Source of the DNA: Anaerolineae bacterium
Lineage (GTDB): Bacteria; Chloroflexota; Anaerolineae; Aggregatilineales; UBA3940
DNA: 48,997 bases
Assembly: GCA_016926255.1 (NCBI GenBank)
Contig: JAFGOY010000007.1
Location: 1-48,997, forward strand
Reading direction: 5' to 3'
Part shown: piece after piece, positions 34,655-42,641 of the stretch
Position numbering within the stretch: the first letter of the stretch is position 1
Layout of the letters: the number at the start of each line of letters is the position of its first letter
Made by a program: the position numbers and the translations under genes
Notes under the pieces: generated by a model
What the model was told of the DNA's origin: nothing
The model's input: the letters and a program-made list of their open reading frames with translations, nothing else
The model's database searches: none

Positions 34655-34835
34655 GGTGTGTATGCTGACGGCAGTAACCTCGAATAACGTAGAGCGGTTC
34701 GACATGGCTCCCCGCGGCCCTACTCGAAAAAATGACCCCGCCAGAGATGATCCTGGCGAGGTTTTTGTGTTTAAAGCCAGTCTTCGTGGGCCGTATTGCG
34801 GTTCGACTCCCACTTCTGTTTTCAACGCGTTTAGT
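34655..34835 (+). repeat. Terminator-bearing intergenic repeat, copy 4 (longest)
   Basis: It contains the 37-base block shared exactly with copy 2 (34677-34713), the hairpin shared with copy 3 and the trailing TTAAAGCCAGTCTTCG and GTTCGACTCCCAC blocks shared with copy 3. It is the most complete version and ends 27 bases before the recombinase fragment. Confidence 0.8.
34736..34766 (+). terminator. Intrinsic terminator in repeat copy 4
   Basis: CCCCGCCAG (34736-34744) pairs with CTGGCGAGG (34753-34761) with one mismatch, and TTTTT follows. Confidence 0.7.
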
Positions 34836-34861
34836 CACATTACTCCGGAGAATAGGATCAG

Positions 34862-35386
34862 GTGTCAGTGGCAGAGGAGGCTGACCTGGTTCGGTTGTTC
34901 CTTCAGAAGCAGCTCAGTCAAGAAGCCTATGATGAACTGCGGCGGGAGTGGCAGTCGAAGCTGAAGCACAAACACAAAGCGATTGAACAACTACAGCGAG
35001 AGGCAGTCGTCTACATCGATGATCTGGAGGCAGCCATCGCTTTGTTATCCAGTGCACCGATCCTGTTTACCCGGCTCACGAGGAGAAAACAAGCTCAGCT
35101 ACTTAAGATGATTTTTGCGAAGGTCGTTGTCGATGCCGAGGGAGATATTCAAGACGTTCAGTTGAACGCCCCCTTTGCCTACCTTGCTAGCTTGAAAGAT
35201 CTGACCAGCAGCGAAGTTGCTTCAGGTCAGAATCAAGATTCCTCGAGTGAATACTTGTGTACTCCCAGTGAGATGAGCTTTTCCGATCGCGGTTCTGCAA
35301 CCGAATGTCAACAGAACCTAGTGAAGCCATGGTTTATGTCGCCAGCATCCGCCGCATGCTCAAAATGGCTTCCCCTTGATTTATGA
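34862..35386 (+). pseudogene. Serine recombinase-like C-terminal fragment, second copy
   Basis: A 174-codon frame beginning VAEEADLVRLFLQKQLSQEA. It has a charged helical stretch typical of the region following the zinc ribbon of large serine recombinases, then about 67 residues almost identical to those at 1-205. A stop codon closes the frame at 34853-34855, and no catalytic Ser domain precedes it, so it is a 5'-truncated remnant. It marks the right edge of the repeat-bracketed island. The tail after residue 105 differs from the first copy. Confidence 0.55.
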
Positions 35387-35429
35387 AACACTCTCTTAGT
35401 TATATATTGCCTGTGAACTTGATGGCTGG

Positions 35430-36464
35430 CTACAGACTGGCTACAGACTGGCGTTCGATCAGGCGGCAGGCGAGGGAAACCCGGATGGGCGTCATGTTTG
35501 GCGCAGCCGCCCGGTCGATCAGGCGGCGCAGGGCCAGTGCGCCCAGTTCCCCGGATTCGATCCGTATGGTGGTCAGAGGAGGGGATAAAAACGCTGCTGC
35601 TGCGATGTCGTCGAATCCGATCACCGAAACATCCTGGGGAATGCGCAGCCCGATTTCCTGCGCGGCGCGCAGGAATCCCATCGCGGAAAGGTCGTTGGCG
35701 CAAAAGACCGCCGTGAAGTCGAGTTCGTCCTGTGCCAGCCGCTGAGTCATCACCTTGTAGGTTTCCTCGGCGTTGATCTCCGTCTCGACCACCAGTCGAG
35801 GATCGTAAGGGATACCCGCTTTTTCCAGGGCGACGTGATAGACTTCTGTGCGGCGTCGAAGCGTGCTCCGTGCTGGCCAGGTGATATGCATGATCCGCCG
35901 GTGCCCACAGTCGATCAGATAGTGCATGGCGAGCAGCGCCCCCTGGTAATTATCGGGGAGGAAGGTGTCTTCGGGCACCTCGCGGTTGTCGATGTTGATC
36001 ATGACCATCGGCAGGTTCAGGGCGCGGATTTTCTCAATGAGCGCCTGATCGTCGAGTGACAGCAGCAGCAGGCCATCGACCGGATTCTGGCGGAGCCGGT
36101 GGAGCACCATGTCGGCATTGGATGAGCCGTTGTTGAAGGTCGCATAGCTCAGGTGGACGCCTTCCTCGCTGCATGCCACCTCGACCCCGTTCAGCACGTC
36201 GGCGTGAAACGGATCGAGCGAGGGGGTCAGATGCAGACTGGTCAGCAGGCTGACGTTCTGAAGAACGTTTGTCCGTTTTGCATCGCTGCTCTCGTAGCCA
36301 AGTTCGGCGGCGGCGGCAAGGACTCGCCGCTGCACACTCTCGCTGATACCTCCCACATTGCTCAGGACACGGGAAACCGTGCTGATCGAGACGCCGGCCC
36401 GTTCGGCTATGTCGCGCTGATAGATGCGGTTGGTAGTCTGAGGTTTAGAGTCGTAGGCTGTCAA
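35430..36464 (-). CDS. LacI family transcriptional regulator
   Basis: A 344-residue repressor. The helix-turn-helix is YQRDIAERAGVSISTVSRVLSN (15-36), followed by the hinge helix (VQRRVLAAAAELGYES) and a periplasmic-binding-like sensor domain (about 65-335) containing GFDDIAAAAFLSPPLTTIR. It is divergent from the uronate operon, and TGCAA-type palindromes lie between them, so it probably represses that operon until a uronate intermediate such as KDG binds (inference for the ligand). Confidence 0.88.
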   Translation of the reverse strand: MTAYDSKPQTTNRIYQRDIAERAGVSISTVSRVLSNVGGISESVQRRVLAAAAELGYESSDAKRTNVLQNVSLLTSLHLTPSLDPFHADVLNGVEVACSEEGVHLSYATFNNGSSNADMVLHRLRQNPVDGLLLLSLDDQALIEKIRALNLPMVMINIDNREVPEDTFLPDNYQGALLAMHYLIDCGHRRIMHITWPARSTLRRRTEVYHVALEKAGIPYDPRLVVETEINAEETYKVMTQRLAQDELDFTAVFCANDLSAMGFLRAAQEIGLRIPQDVSVIGFDDIAAAAFLSPPLTTIRIESGELGALALRRLIDRAAAPNMTPIRVSLACRLIERQSVASL

Positions 36465-36584
36465 AGCTGATCCCTGCTACAAAGTTAAAGGCCCTTTCTT
36501 CGATCCCGTAACACGAGCCTTGCTTTTCCGGGCCTGTGTTTTGCAAGAGTATATTTGATAATCTCCGAACAGGCAAGGGGGTTT

Positions 36585-36597
36585 TGCAAAATTTGCA
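36585..36597. promoter_or_regulatory. Candidate LacI-family operator
   Basis: TGCAAA-A-TTTGCA is a perfect 13-base palindrome, placed 120 bases from the regulator's start and therefore possibly autoregulatory. Confidence 0.5.
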
Positions 36598-36785
36598 GTA
36601 ACTCAATGCAAATATTTTCGAGGTTTGCAAGAAGGTTTTTCCGCCCTATGGTTCCCTTTGCTTTCGTTTGCAACCCGGCTGAGTGATCGCTTTTACGCCT
36701 AAAAAGAGCGCTGTCGCTCAGTTTTTCCCCCTTATGGGCGGTTCGTTTTACCGCAATCTCCGAAAGCTTCCACCTGGATTCCATC

Positions 36786-36814
36786 TTGACTCGCGGGGCA
36801 TACTGTGCTACGAT
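36786..36814 (+). promoter_or_regulatory. Sigma70-type promoter of the uronate operon
   Basis: TTGACT (36786-36791), a 17-base spacer and TACGAT (36809-36814) match -35/-10 consensus well. Transcription would start near 36821 and run into the GH88 gene. Confidence 0.65.
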
Positions 36815-36828
36815 GCTGCAAACGGTGT

Positions 36829-36839
36829 TGCAAATTGCA
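36829..36839. promoter_or_regulatory. Candidate LacI-family operator just after the promoter
   Basis: TGCAA-A-TTGCA is a perfect 11-base palindrome eight or so bases after the predicted transcription start, an ideal repressor position. It resembles the palindrome at 36585-36597. Confidence 0.55.
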
Positions 36840-36985
36840 GAGTTATTTGCACTATATTTGCGAATGGGGCCGCAATCTGACTTTTACCATCCAAATCGAC
36901 CTGCCGAGTCGGCTGCATCTGTCACCGGATCAATATGCTGCACCAGACCTCGACTCAACCGTCACCGTTATTTGAAAGGGACTGG

Positions 36986-38149
36986 ATGATTACGAAAGCC
37001 CTCGATGCAAAGCAAGCCGTCCAGCGGGCGCTGCAAACCATCGACGCGAACATGATCACCTTTGGAGATCGTTTCCCGGACGATACTACCATTGGAAACG
37101 TCTACACCCTACGCCGCGCACGGAATGGATTCGATGAAGGCGGCAACTTCGGCTGGACGACCAGCTTCTGGCCGGGGATGCTCTGGCTGGCGTACGACCT
37201 GACCGGCAGCGACGTGTATCGTCGGGGAGCGGAGCGGTACATCCAGAGCTTTGTCGAACGGCTCAAAAACAAAATCGACCTGGATACCCACGACGTGGGA
37301 TTTCTCTACACACTGGCCTGTGTCGCTCCCTGGCGGCTGACCGGCAATACGCATGCAAAACAGACGGCGCTGAAGGCCGCCGACCACCTCATGGCCCGCT
37401 ATCTCGAAAAGGTGGGGATCATCCAGGCCTGGGGAAACCTCGATCACCCGGAACAGCGCGGCAGCACGATCATCGACAGCCTGATGAACATGCCCCTACT
37501 CTACTGGGCCAGCGCCGAAACCGGCGAGCCGCGTTTCGGCAGCGCCGCCCACCGCCACGCCGCCCAACTGCGCGATCACGTCGTGCGGCCCGACAGTACC
37601 ACCTATCACATCTTCTACTGGGACGTCGAAACCGGCGAGCCGCTGCGGGGCAGCACCGTACAGGGATACGCCGATTCCTCCTGCTGGGCACGCGGGCAGG
37701 CGTGGGCGATCTACGGCTTTAGCCTGAGCTACCGGCATACCGGCGACGAGAAATTCCTGCGCACGGCAGAGCGCTGCGCCGATTATTTCCTGGATCACCT
37801 ACCGGCGGACAACGTCGCGTACTGGGACCTGGTGTTCGACGATGGCAGCGAAGAAGAACGCGACAGCTCGGCAGCGGCCATCGCCGTGTGCGGTTTGCAG
37901 GAACTATCGAAGCGGCTGCCCGATGGCGAGCGGAAGCGGCGCTACCAATCGGCGGCGGAGACCATTCTGGCCTCGCTGGTCCGATATTACACTCCCGGCG
38001 ACGGGATCGAATCCAATGCCCTTCTGCTGCATGGGGTTTACGACAAGCCGAAGGCGGTGGGGGTCGACGAAGGCAATCTCTGGGGCGATTATTTTTACCT
38101 GGAGGCGCTGGCCCGCACCCTCAACCCGAACCGGGAACTGTACTGGTGA
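36986..38149 (+). CDS. Unsaturated glucuronyl hydrolase, GH88
   Basis: A 387-residue cytoplasmic enzyme that hydrates and releases the 4,5-unsaturated uronic acid made by polysaccharide lyases. I take the ATG at 36986 (GAAAGGG ribosome site); an ATG 17 codons earlier is open. An (alpha/alpha)6 barrel is suggested by repeated helices. The two catalytic-type Asp sites are D103 in THDVGFLY and D164 in IIDSLMNMPLL. GQAWAIYGF and GNLWGDYFYLEAL are also typical. First gene of the operon, under the 36786 promoter. Confidence 0.9.
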   Translation: MITKALDAKQAVQRALQTIDANMITFGDRFPDDTTIGNVYTLRRARNGFDEGGNFGWTTSFWPGMLWLAYDLTGSDVYRRGAERYIQSFVERLKNKIDLDTHDVGFLYTLACVAPWRLTGNTHAKQTALKAADHLMARYLEKVGIIQAWGNLDHPEQRGSTIIDSLMNMPLLYWASAETGEPRFGSAAHRHAAQLRDHVVRPDSTTYHIFYWDVETGEPLRGSTVQGYADSSCWARGQAWAIYGFSLSYRHTGDEKFLRTAERCADYFLDHLPADNVAYWDLVFDDGSEEERDSSAAAIAVCGLQELSKRLPDGERKRRYQSAAETILASLVRYYTPGDGIESNALLLHGVYDKPKAVGVDEGNLWGDYFYLEALARTLNPNRELYW

Positions 38150-38226
38150 CCGGCCAGGGAATTCAAGAAACATATGATTAGAGCGATTGGCGAACATCAG
38201 ACAAATAGGGCGCAAGGAGTAAAGAT

Positions 38227-39045
38227 ATGAAATACCATGCTTATCTATCAGCCGATGCAGGCTTGAACGATCTACCGCACAACCCCTGTACGCTGCTCGA
38301 CTTTGGGTATCTTCGCCTTGCGGCGGGAGAAAGCTATCAGGCGGAGGCCGGAGACCGCGAAATCCTGGCGGTGCTGCTGGGCGGGAAGGCGACCTTCGAG
38401 ATTGACGGGACGCGCTTCGAGAGCGTCGGCGGACGCCCGAATGTATTTGCAGGCAAACCGCATTCGGTCTACATCCCGGCTGGCGCATCATTCAGCATCG
38501 AGGCCGAGGGAGCAGTGGAAATTGCGCTGCCCAGCGCACCGAGCGATCTCGAAACCGCGCCCTACGTGATCGGCCCGGAACAGGTTGCAACCGGTACCTG
38601 GGGCGCGGCCAACTTCTCGCGGGACTACCATCAAATCCTCACGCTGGCCTCCCAACCCGATCTACCGGCGCGGCGGCTGATCGTCGGCGAGACGTTCACC
38701 CCGTCGGGCAACTGGAGCACCTACCCCCCGCACAAGCATCAGGTCGACAATCTGCCGAAGGAAGCCTACCACGAAGAGATGTACTACTTCAGGGTCAACC
38801 CCAACGACGGCTTTGGCCTGTGCTGCTACTACAACGAGCAGGACGAAAGCGAGAACTTCACCATCCGCAACAACAGCATCCACATGATGCCTAACGGCTA
38901 CCACACGGTGGTCAGCGCACCGGGCTACACCACCTACTATCTGTGGTTCCTGGCGGGCAACCAGCGTGTCCAGGCGACGGTCAATGATCCGATCCTTGGG
39001 TGGGTCAGCGAGACGGTGCCTGTGCTGCGCAAACTGGGCCTCTAA
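38227..39045 (+). CDS. KduI/IolB-family isomerase (5-deoxy-glucuronate isomerase-like)
   Basis: A 272-residue bicupin. The metal site is H169-x-H171 (PHKH), E183/E184 (YHEEMYYF) and H226 (NGYHTVV), as in IolB. The best resemblance is to IolB of inositol catabolism rather than to classical KduI. However, no other inositol genes are present, and it sits between GH88 and KduD. It is therefore likely to perform the KduI step, isomerising 5-keto-4-deoxyuronate to 2,5-diketo-3-deoxygluconate (inference from context). Confidence 0.8.
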   Translation: MKYHAYLSADAGLNDLPHNPCTLLDFGYLRLAAGESYQAEAGDREILAVLLGGKATFEIDGTRFESVGGRPNVFAGKPHSVYIPAGASFSIEAEGAVEIALPSAPSDLETAPYVIGPEQVATGTWGAANFSRDYHQILTLASQPDLPARRLIVGETFTPSGNWSTYPPHKHQVDNLPKEAYHEEMYYFRVNPNDGFGLCCYYNEQDESENFTIRNNSIHMMPNGYHTVVSAPGYTTYYLWFLAGNQRVQATVNDPILGWVSETVPVLRKLGL

Positions 39046-39056
39046 AAGGATCGACG

Positions 39057-39821
39057 ATGATACTGGACTTGTTCAAGCTGGATGGAAAAGTCGCCCTGGT
39101 GACCGGGGCGGCGCGTGGATTGGGTCAGGGATGCGCGATGGGGCTGGCCGAAGCCGGTGCCGACATCGTCGCGCTGGACTACCTGGAAGTCAAGGAAACC
39201 GGGGCGATGATCACCGCGCTGGGGCGGCGTTTCAGCGGGGTGCAGTGCGATCTGCGCACGGCCACGCCGGGCGACTTCGAAAAGCTGGTGGCGCAGATCG
39301 AATCAGAGATGGGGCGGCTCGACATCCTCGTCAACAATGCGGGGATCATCCGCCGGGCAGCGCTGCTTGAGTTCGGCGAAGGCGATTGGGACGACGTGCT
39401 GCAGATCAATCTCAAAGCGCTCTTTTTCCTCTCTCAGGCCGCTGCGAAGGTAATGGTCCCGCGAGGCGAAGGCAAGATTATCAACATCGCGTCGATGCTG
39501 TCTTTTCAGGGCGGCATTCGCGTGCCGTCTTATACGGCGGCCAAAAGCGGCGTCGCCGGGCTGACCCGCGCAATGGCGAACGAGTTGGCCGCGATGGGGA
39601 TCAACGTCAACGCGATTGCGCCGGGCTATATGGCAACCGACAATACTGCACCGTTGCGAGCTGACGAGGAACGCAGCCAGTCGATACTCGAACGCATCCC
39701 AGCCGGTCGATGGGGAACACCGGACGACCTCAAGGGGGCTGTCGTCTTTCTGGCATCGGAAGCAGCCAGCTATTTGCATGGCGCAATCGTGCCGGTCGAC
39801 GGGGGCTGGTTGACCCGATAG
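39057..39821 (+). CDS. kduD: KduD-like short-chain dehydrogenase (2-keto-3-deoxygluconate dehydrogenase)
   Basis: A 254-residue classical SDR starting at 39057 behind AAAAGGAT. NAD-binding TGAARGLGQG (16-25), NNAG (93-96), S146, Y159 and K163 (YTAAK) are all present. The C-terminus VPVDGGWLTR matches the KduD group. It would reduce 2,5-diketo-3-deoxygluconate to KDG, feeding the kinase and aldolase at the end of the window. It lies 11 bases after the isomerase gene. Confidence 0.87.
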   Translation: MILDLFKLDGKVALVTGAARGLGQGCAMGLAEAGADIVALDYLEVKETGAMITALGRRFSGVQCDLRTATPGDFEKLVAQIESEMGRLDILVNNAGIIRRAALLEFGEGDWDDVLQINLKALFFLSQAAAKVMVPRGEGKIINIASMLSFQGGIRVPSYTAAKSGVAGLTRAMANELAAMGINVNAIAPGYMATDNTAPLRADEERSQSILERIPAGRWGTPDDLKGAVVFLASEAASYLHGAIVPVDGGWLTR

Positions 39822-40025
39822 CGCCGGACAGATTACTCGACTGATCGATCACTTCATGAGGAGAAGAGAGAAAGGAGCACAGTTATAGATTGAAGGCTCA
39901 TGCGAGTAAAGTATCATCACATGTTCACATCTATGCAATGGAAGAAGAGCCGCGAATCAGCATACCTTCCGCATAGCAGCACCTTCATAACTTTGCAGCA
40001 ATGACAAAAAGAAGGAGATTAGATA

Positions 40026-41468
40026 ATGAAACGCAATTTAAGACTGTTCACCCTGATAGTTGTTCTTGTAATACTGGCCACCGGCTGCACGGCCCCACCC
40101 GCTGCTCCCGACACCTCCGAACTTGAGGCACAGGTAGCCGACCTCCAGGCACAGCTGGAAGCTGCTTCAGACGACGAAGCGATGGCCGAACTGGAAGCGC
40201 AGATTGCCGATCTTCAGACACAATTGGATGCAGCAGAAGAAGCTGCTGCTGCTGCCGCAGAGGCAGCCGCCGCAGAAGAGGCCGCCCCTGAGCCGGTCAC
40301 CCTGACGATGGCGATCTGGGACCAGGAAACGACCCCCTACTGGCAGGTTCTGGCCGATGCCTACCAGGCGCAAAATCCAAACGTGACCATCGAGCTGCTC
40401 GACACTGCGTCGGCTGAATATATCGACAAAGTCAACGTCATGCTTTCCGGTGGCGACGAGACAGACATCATCACCATCAAGGACATCCCCCAGTACTCAG
40501 GACTGCTGGAACGCGGCCAGATCGTTCCGCTGACCAGCCTGATCGCCGATGCCGGGATCGACACCAGCGTCTACAGCGGTGCAGTTGAAGAACTGACCTA
40601 CGAAGGTGAAGTCTACGCGCTGCCGTTCCGCAGTGACATCTGGATTCTCTACTACAACAAAGACGTCTTCGACGCCGCTGGCCTTGACTACCCGGCCAAC
40701 GACATCACCTGGGACGAGTTCGACCAACTGGCCCGCGAAGTCACAAGCGGCAGTGGTGCCGACAAGATCTATGGTGCGCACTTCCACACCTGGCGCTCAT
40801 GCGTCCAGCTTGGCACGGTGCAGGATGGCCTGAACACCGTCATTTCCGATGACTACAGCTTCATGAAGCCGATGTACGACATGGTAATCGGGATGCAGCA
40901 GGACGGCATCATCATGGACTACGGCGAACTCAGAGCCGGAAGCATCCACTACCGCGGCGTCTTCGAGAACGGGCAGATTGCCATGCTCCCGATGGGTTCC
41001 TGGCTCATCGGCACGCTGATCGATGCCAAGGCCACGGGTGAGATGGACTTCGAGTGGGGCATCGGCCAGTACCCGCACCCCGATGGCGTCGAAGCCGGAA
41101 CGACCGCCGGTACGCTGACCTCGCTGGCGATCAACTCGAACTCGAAGAACAAGGAAGCCGCCTGGGACTTCATCCAGTTCTACACCGGCATCGAGGGCGC
41201 GAAGGTGCTGGCTGGAACCGGCAACCTCCCGGCGATCCGCACGCCAGAAGTACTTGACGTCTTCGCCAGCGTCGAGGGTATGCCCGAAGGCACCAAAGAA
41301 GCCCTTCAGACGACCACCGTTCGCCTCGAGCTGCCCATGGACCCGAACGTCAGCGTGGTCGAGCAAATCCTGAACGAAGAACACGAACTGATCATGACCG
41401 GTTCGGTTTCAGTCGACCAGGGAATCGAGGAAATGACAACCCGCATCAATGAAGCGCTGAGTGAGTAG
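40026..41468 (+). CDS. ABC sugar-binding lipoprotein with coiled-coil linker
   Basis: A 480-residue solute-binding protein, probably for oligouronides. Lipobox LATGC gives lipidated Cys21. A coiled coil (about 32-75) shares AMAELEAQIADLQ and flanking heptads with the protein at 2623-4119. It is followed by a poly-Ala/Glu linker (AAAAAAEAAAAEEAAPEP) and the binding fold from VTLTMAIWDQE. The linker would hold the binding domain away from the membrane. A strong AGAAGGAG site precedes the ATG, and a 13-bp hairpin follows the gene. Confidence 0.9.
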   Translation: MKRNLRLFTLIVVLVILATGCTAPPAAPDTSELEAQVADLQAQLEAASDDEAMAELEAQIADLQTQLDAAEEAAAAAAEAAAAEEAAPEPVTLTMAIWDQETTPYWQVLADAYQAQNPNVTIELLDTASAEYIDKVNVMLSGGDETDIITIKDIPQYSGLLERGQIVPLTSLIADAGIDTSVYSGAVEELTYEGEVYALPFRSDIWILYYNKDVFDAAGLDYPANDITWDEFDQLAREVTSGSGADKIYGAHFHTWRSCVQLGTVQDGLNTVISDDYSFMKPMYDMVIGMQQDGIIMDYGELRAGSIHYRGVFENGQIAMLPMGSWLIGTLIDAKATGEMDFEWGIGQYPHPDGVEAGTTAGTLTSLAINSNSKNKEAAWDFIQFYTGIEGAKVLAGTGNLPAIRTPEVLDVFASVEGMPEGTKEALQTTTVRLELPMDPNVSVVEQILNEEHELIMTGSVSVDQGIEEMTTRINEALSE

Positions 41469-41507
41469 TTCACACCAGGACTATTGATGTTGATTGTATA
41501 ATAGTAT

Positions 41508-41541
41508 CGGGGAAGTCCCGGTTTTCATCGGGACTTCCCCG
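41508..41541 (+). promoter_or_regulatory. 13-bp perfect hairpin after the binding-protein gene
   Basis: CGGGGAAGTCCCG (41508-41520) pairs perfectly with CGGGACTTCCCCG (41529-41541), loop of eight bases, no T-run. It probably stabilises the binding-protein mRNA or partly terminates before the permease genes. Confidence 0.78.
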
Positions 41542-41617
41542 CCCGTACTCGCCACAGGCGAGCAAAGGTATTCTACCTGAAGACCGGCAGCGGCTCAATC
41601 AGTAGGGCAGGAAAGCT

Positions 41618-42541
41618 ATGGAAACCGCAGAACTCACGAACAACACCTCTTCTATCAGCGCACAGCAGAGGAAACGCAAGCACAATCTGACCTGTTATTC
41701 CTTTATCCTTCCCAATTTTCTTGGCTTTGCGATCTTTACGCTGATTCCAATGGTTTTCTCCCTGGTGCTGGCCTTCCTGCACTGGGATGGAGCGAACAAG
41801 ATCAGTTTTGCCGGGCTGGATAACTTCAAGCAGCTGCTCGAAGATGATACTTTCCGCATTGCCCTGCTCAACACGTTCTATTACGTCATCGGGACGGTGC
41901 CGCTGACGATGCTCGTATCGCTTGGGCTGGCCCTGCTGCTCAACCAGCCCCTGGTGGGACGAAATTTCTTCCGCACGGCGTACTTCTTCCCGTATGTGGC
42001 CTCGCTGGTCGCCGTCGCCGTTGTCTGGAACATGCTGTTCTATCCGGCAGCAGGGCCGGTCAACGAGTTTTTGAGGATGCTGGGCGTGACGGAACCTCCC
42101 CGCTGGTCGGCCTCGGTAGATTGGGCCATGCCAACCGTTATCATGGCCTCCGTCTGGCGGTACATGGGGTACTACATGGTGATCTATCTGGCAGCCCTCC
42201 AGGGAATCCCTTCCCAGTTGTACGAGGCAGCGGCCCTGGACGGCGCGAACGGCTGGCAGCGTTTTCGTTATATCACGCTGCCCATGCTCGCCCCGGCAAC
42301 TTTCTTCATCAGTATCATGCTGACCATCACCTCTTTCAAGGTCTTCGACCTGATCATGGTGATGACCAACGGCGGCCCCGGTCGGGCGACCAATGTACTG
42401 GTCCTCCATACTTACAACATCGCATTCCGGCAGTTCAGGTTCGGTTACTCCAGCGCCATTGCGATGGTGCTGTTCCTGATCGTCCTGATCATCACCATCG
42501 TCCAGTTCCGTATGGAAGACCGCTGGGTCGACTATCAGTGA
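41618..42541 (+). CDS. ABC sugar permease, UgpA/MalF type
   Basis: A 307-residue membrane protein. The basic N-terminus (QQRKRKHN) precedes six hydrophobic segments (first at FILPNFLGFAIFTLIPMVF). The EAA loop is YEAAALDGANGWQRFRYITLP. GGPGRATNVLVLHTYNIAF is the usual region before the last helix. It works with the 42642 permease and the 40026 binding protein. No ATPase gene is in the cluster. Confidence 0.92.
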   Translation: METAELTNNTSSISAQQRKRKHNLTCYSFILPNFLGFAIFTLIPMVFSLVLAFLHWDGANKISFAGLDNFKQLLEDDTFRIALLNTFYYVIGTVPLTMLVSLGLALLLNQPLVGRNFFRTAYFFPYVASLVAVAVVWNMLFYPAAGPVNEFLRMLGVTEPPRWSASVDWAMPTVIMASVWRYMGYYMVIYLAALQGIPSQLYEAAALDGANGWQRFRYITLPMLAPATFFISIMLTITSFKVFDLIMVMTNGGPGRATNVLVLHTYNIAFRQFRFGYSSAIAMVLFLIVLIITIVQFRMEDRWVDYQ

Positions 42542-42641
42542 GAACCTACCACAAATCGTCTGAACAGTTCGTTTGTGTACCTATCCGAAATGAACGAAGG
42601 GAATTTGCGGATAAGTTTCAAGCGAAGAGGGAAACGCGAAG

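Larger units (their letters stand above)
34290..34861. other. Intergenic region upstream of the NTPase, with repeat copy 4
   Basis: A 572-base gap containing the presumed minus-strand promoter of the NTPase gene, an inverted repeat pair at 34406-34453, and repeat copy 4 (about 34655-34835). I see no gene in it. Confidence 0.6.
36465..36985. promoter_or_regulatory. Divergent regulatory region of the uronate operon
   Basis: A 521-base gap with a good promoter and several TGCAA-containing palindromes. Beyond these I see no gene. TTGCAA/TTTGCA motifs occur repeatedly from 36540 to 36865, unusually dense for this GC-rich window. Confidence 0.65.

Noticed and set aside
34770-34830. tRNA-like motif GCGGTTCGACTCCCAC in repeat copy 4 (similar GTTCGACTTCCA in copy 3)
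   Set aside because: The TTCGACT loop resembles a T-arm, but the flanking stem does not pair properly and no acceptor, D or anticodon arms can be drawn. Treated as part of the repeat.
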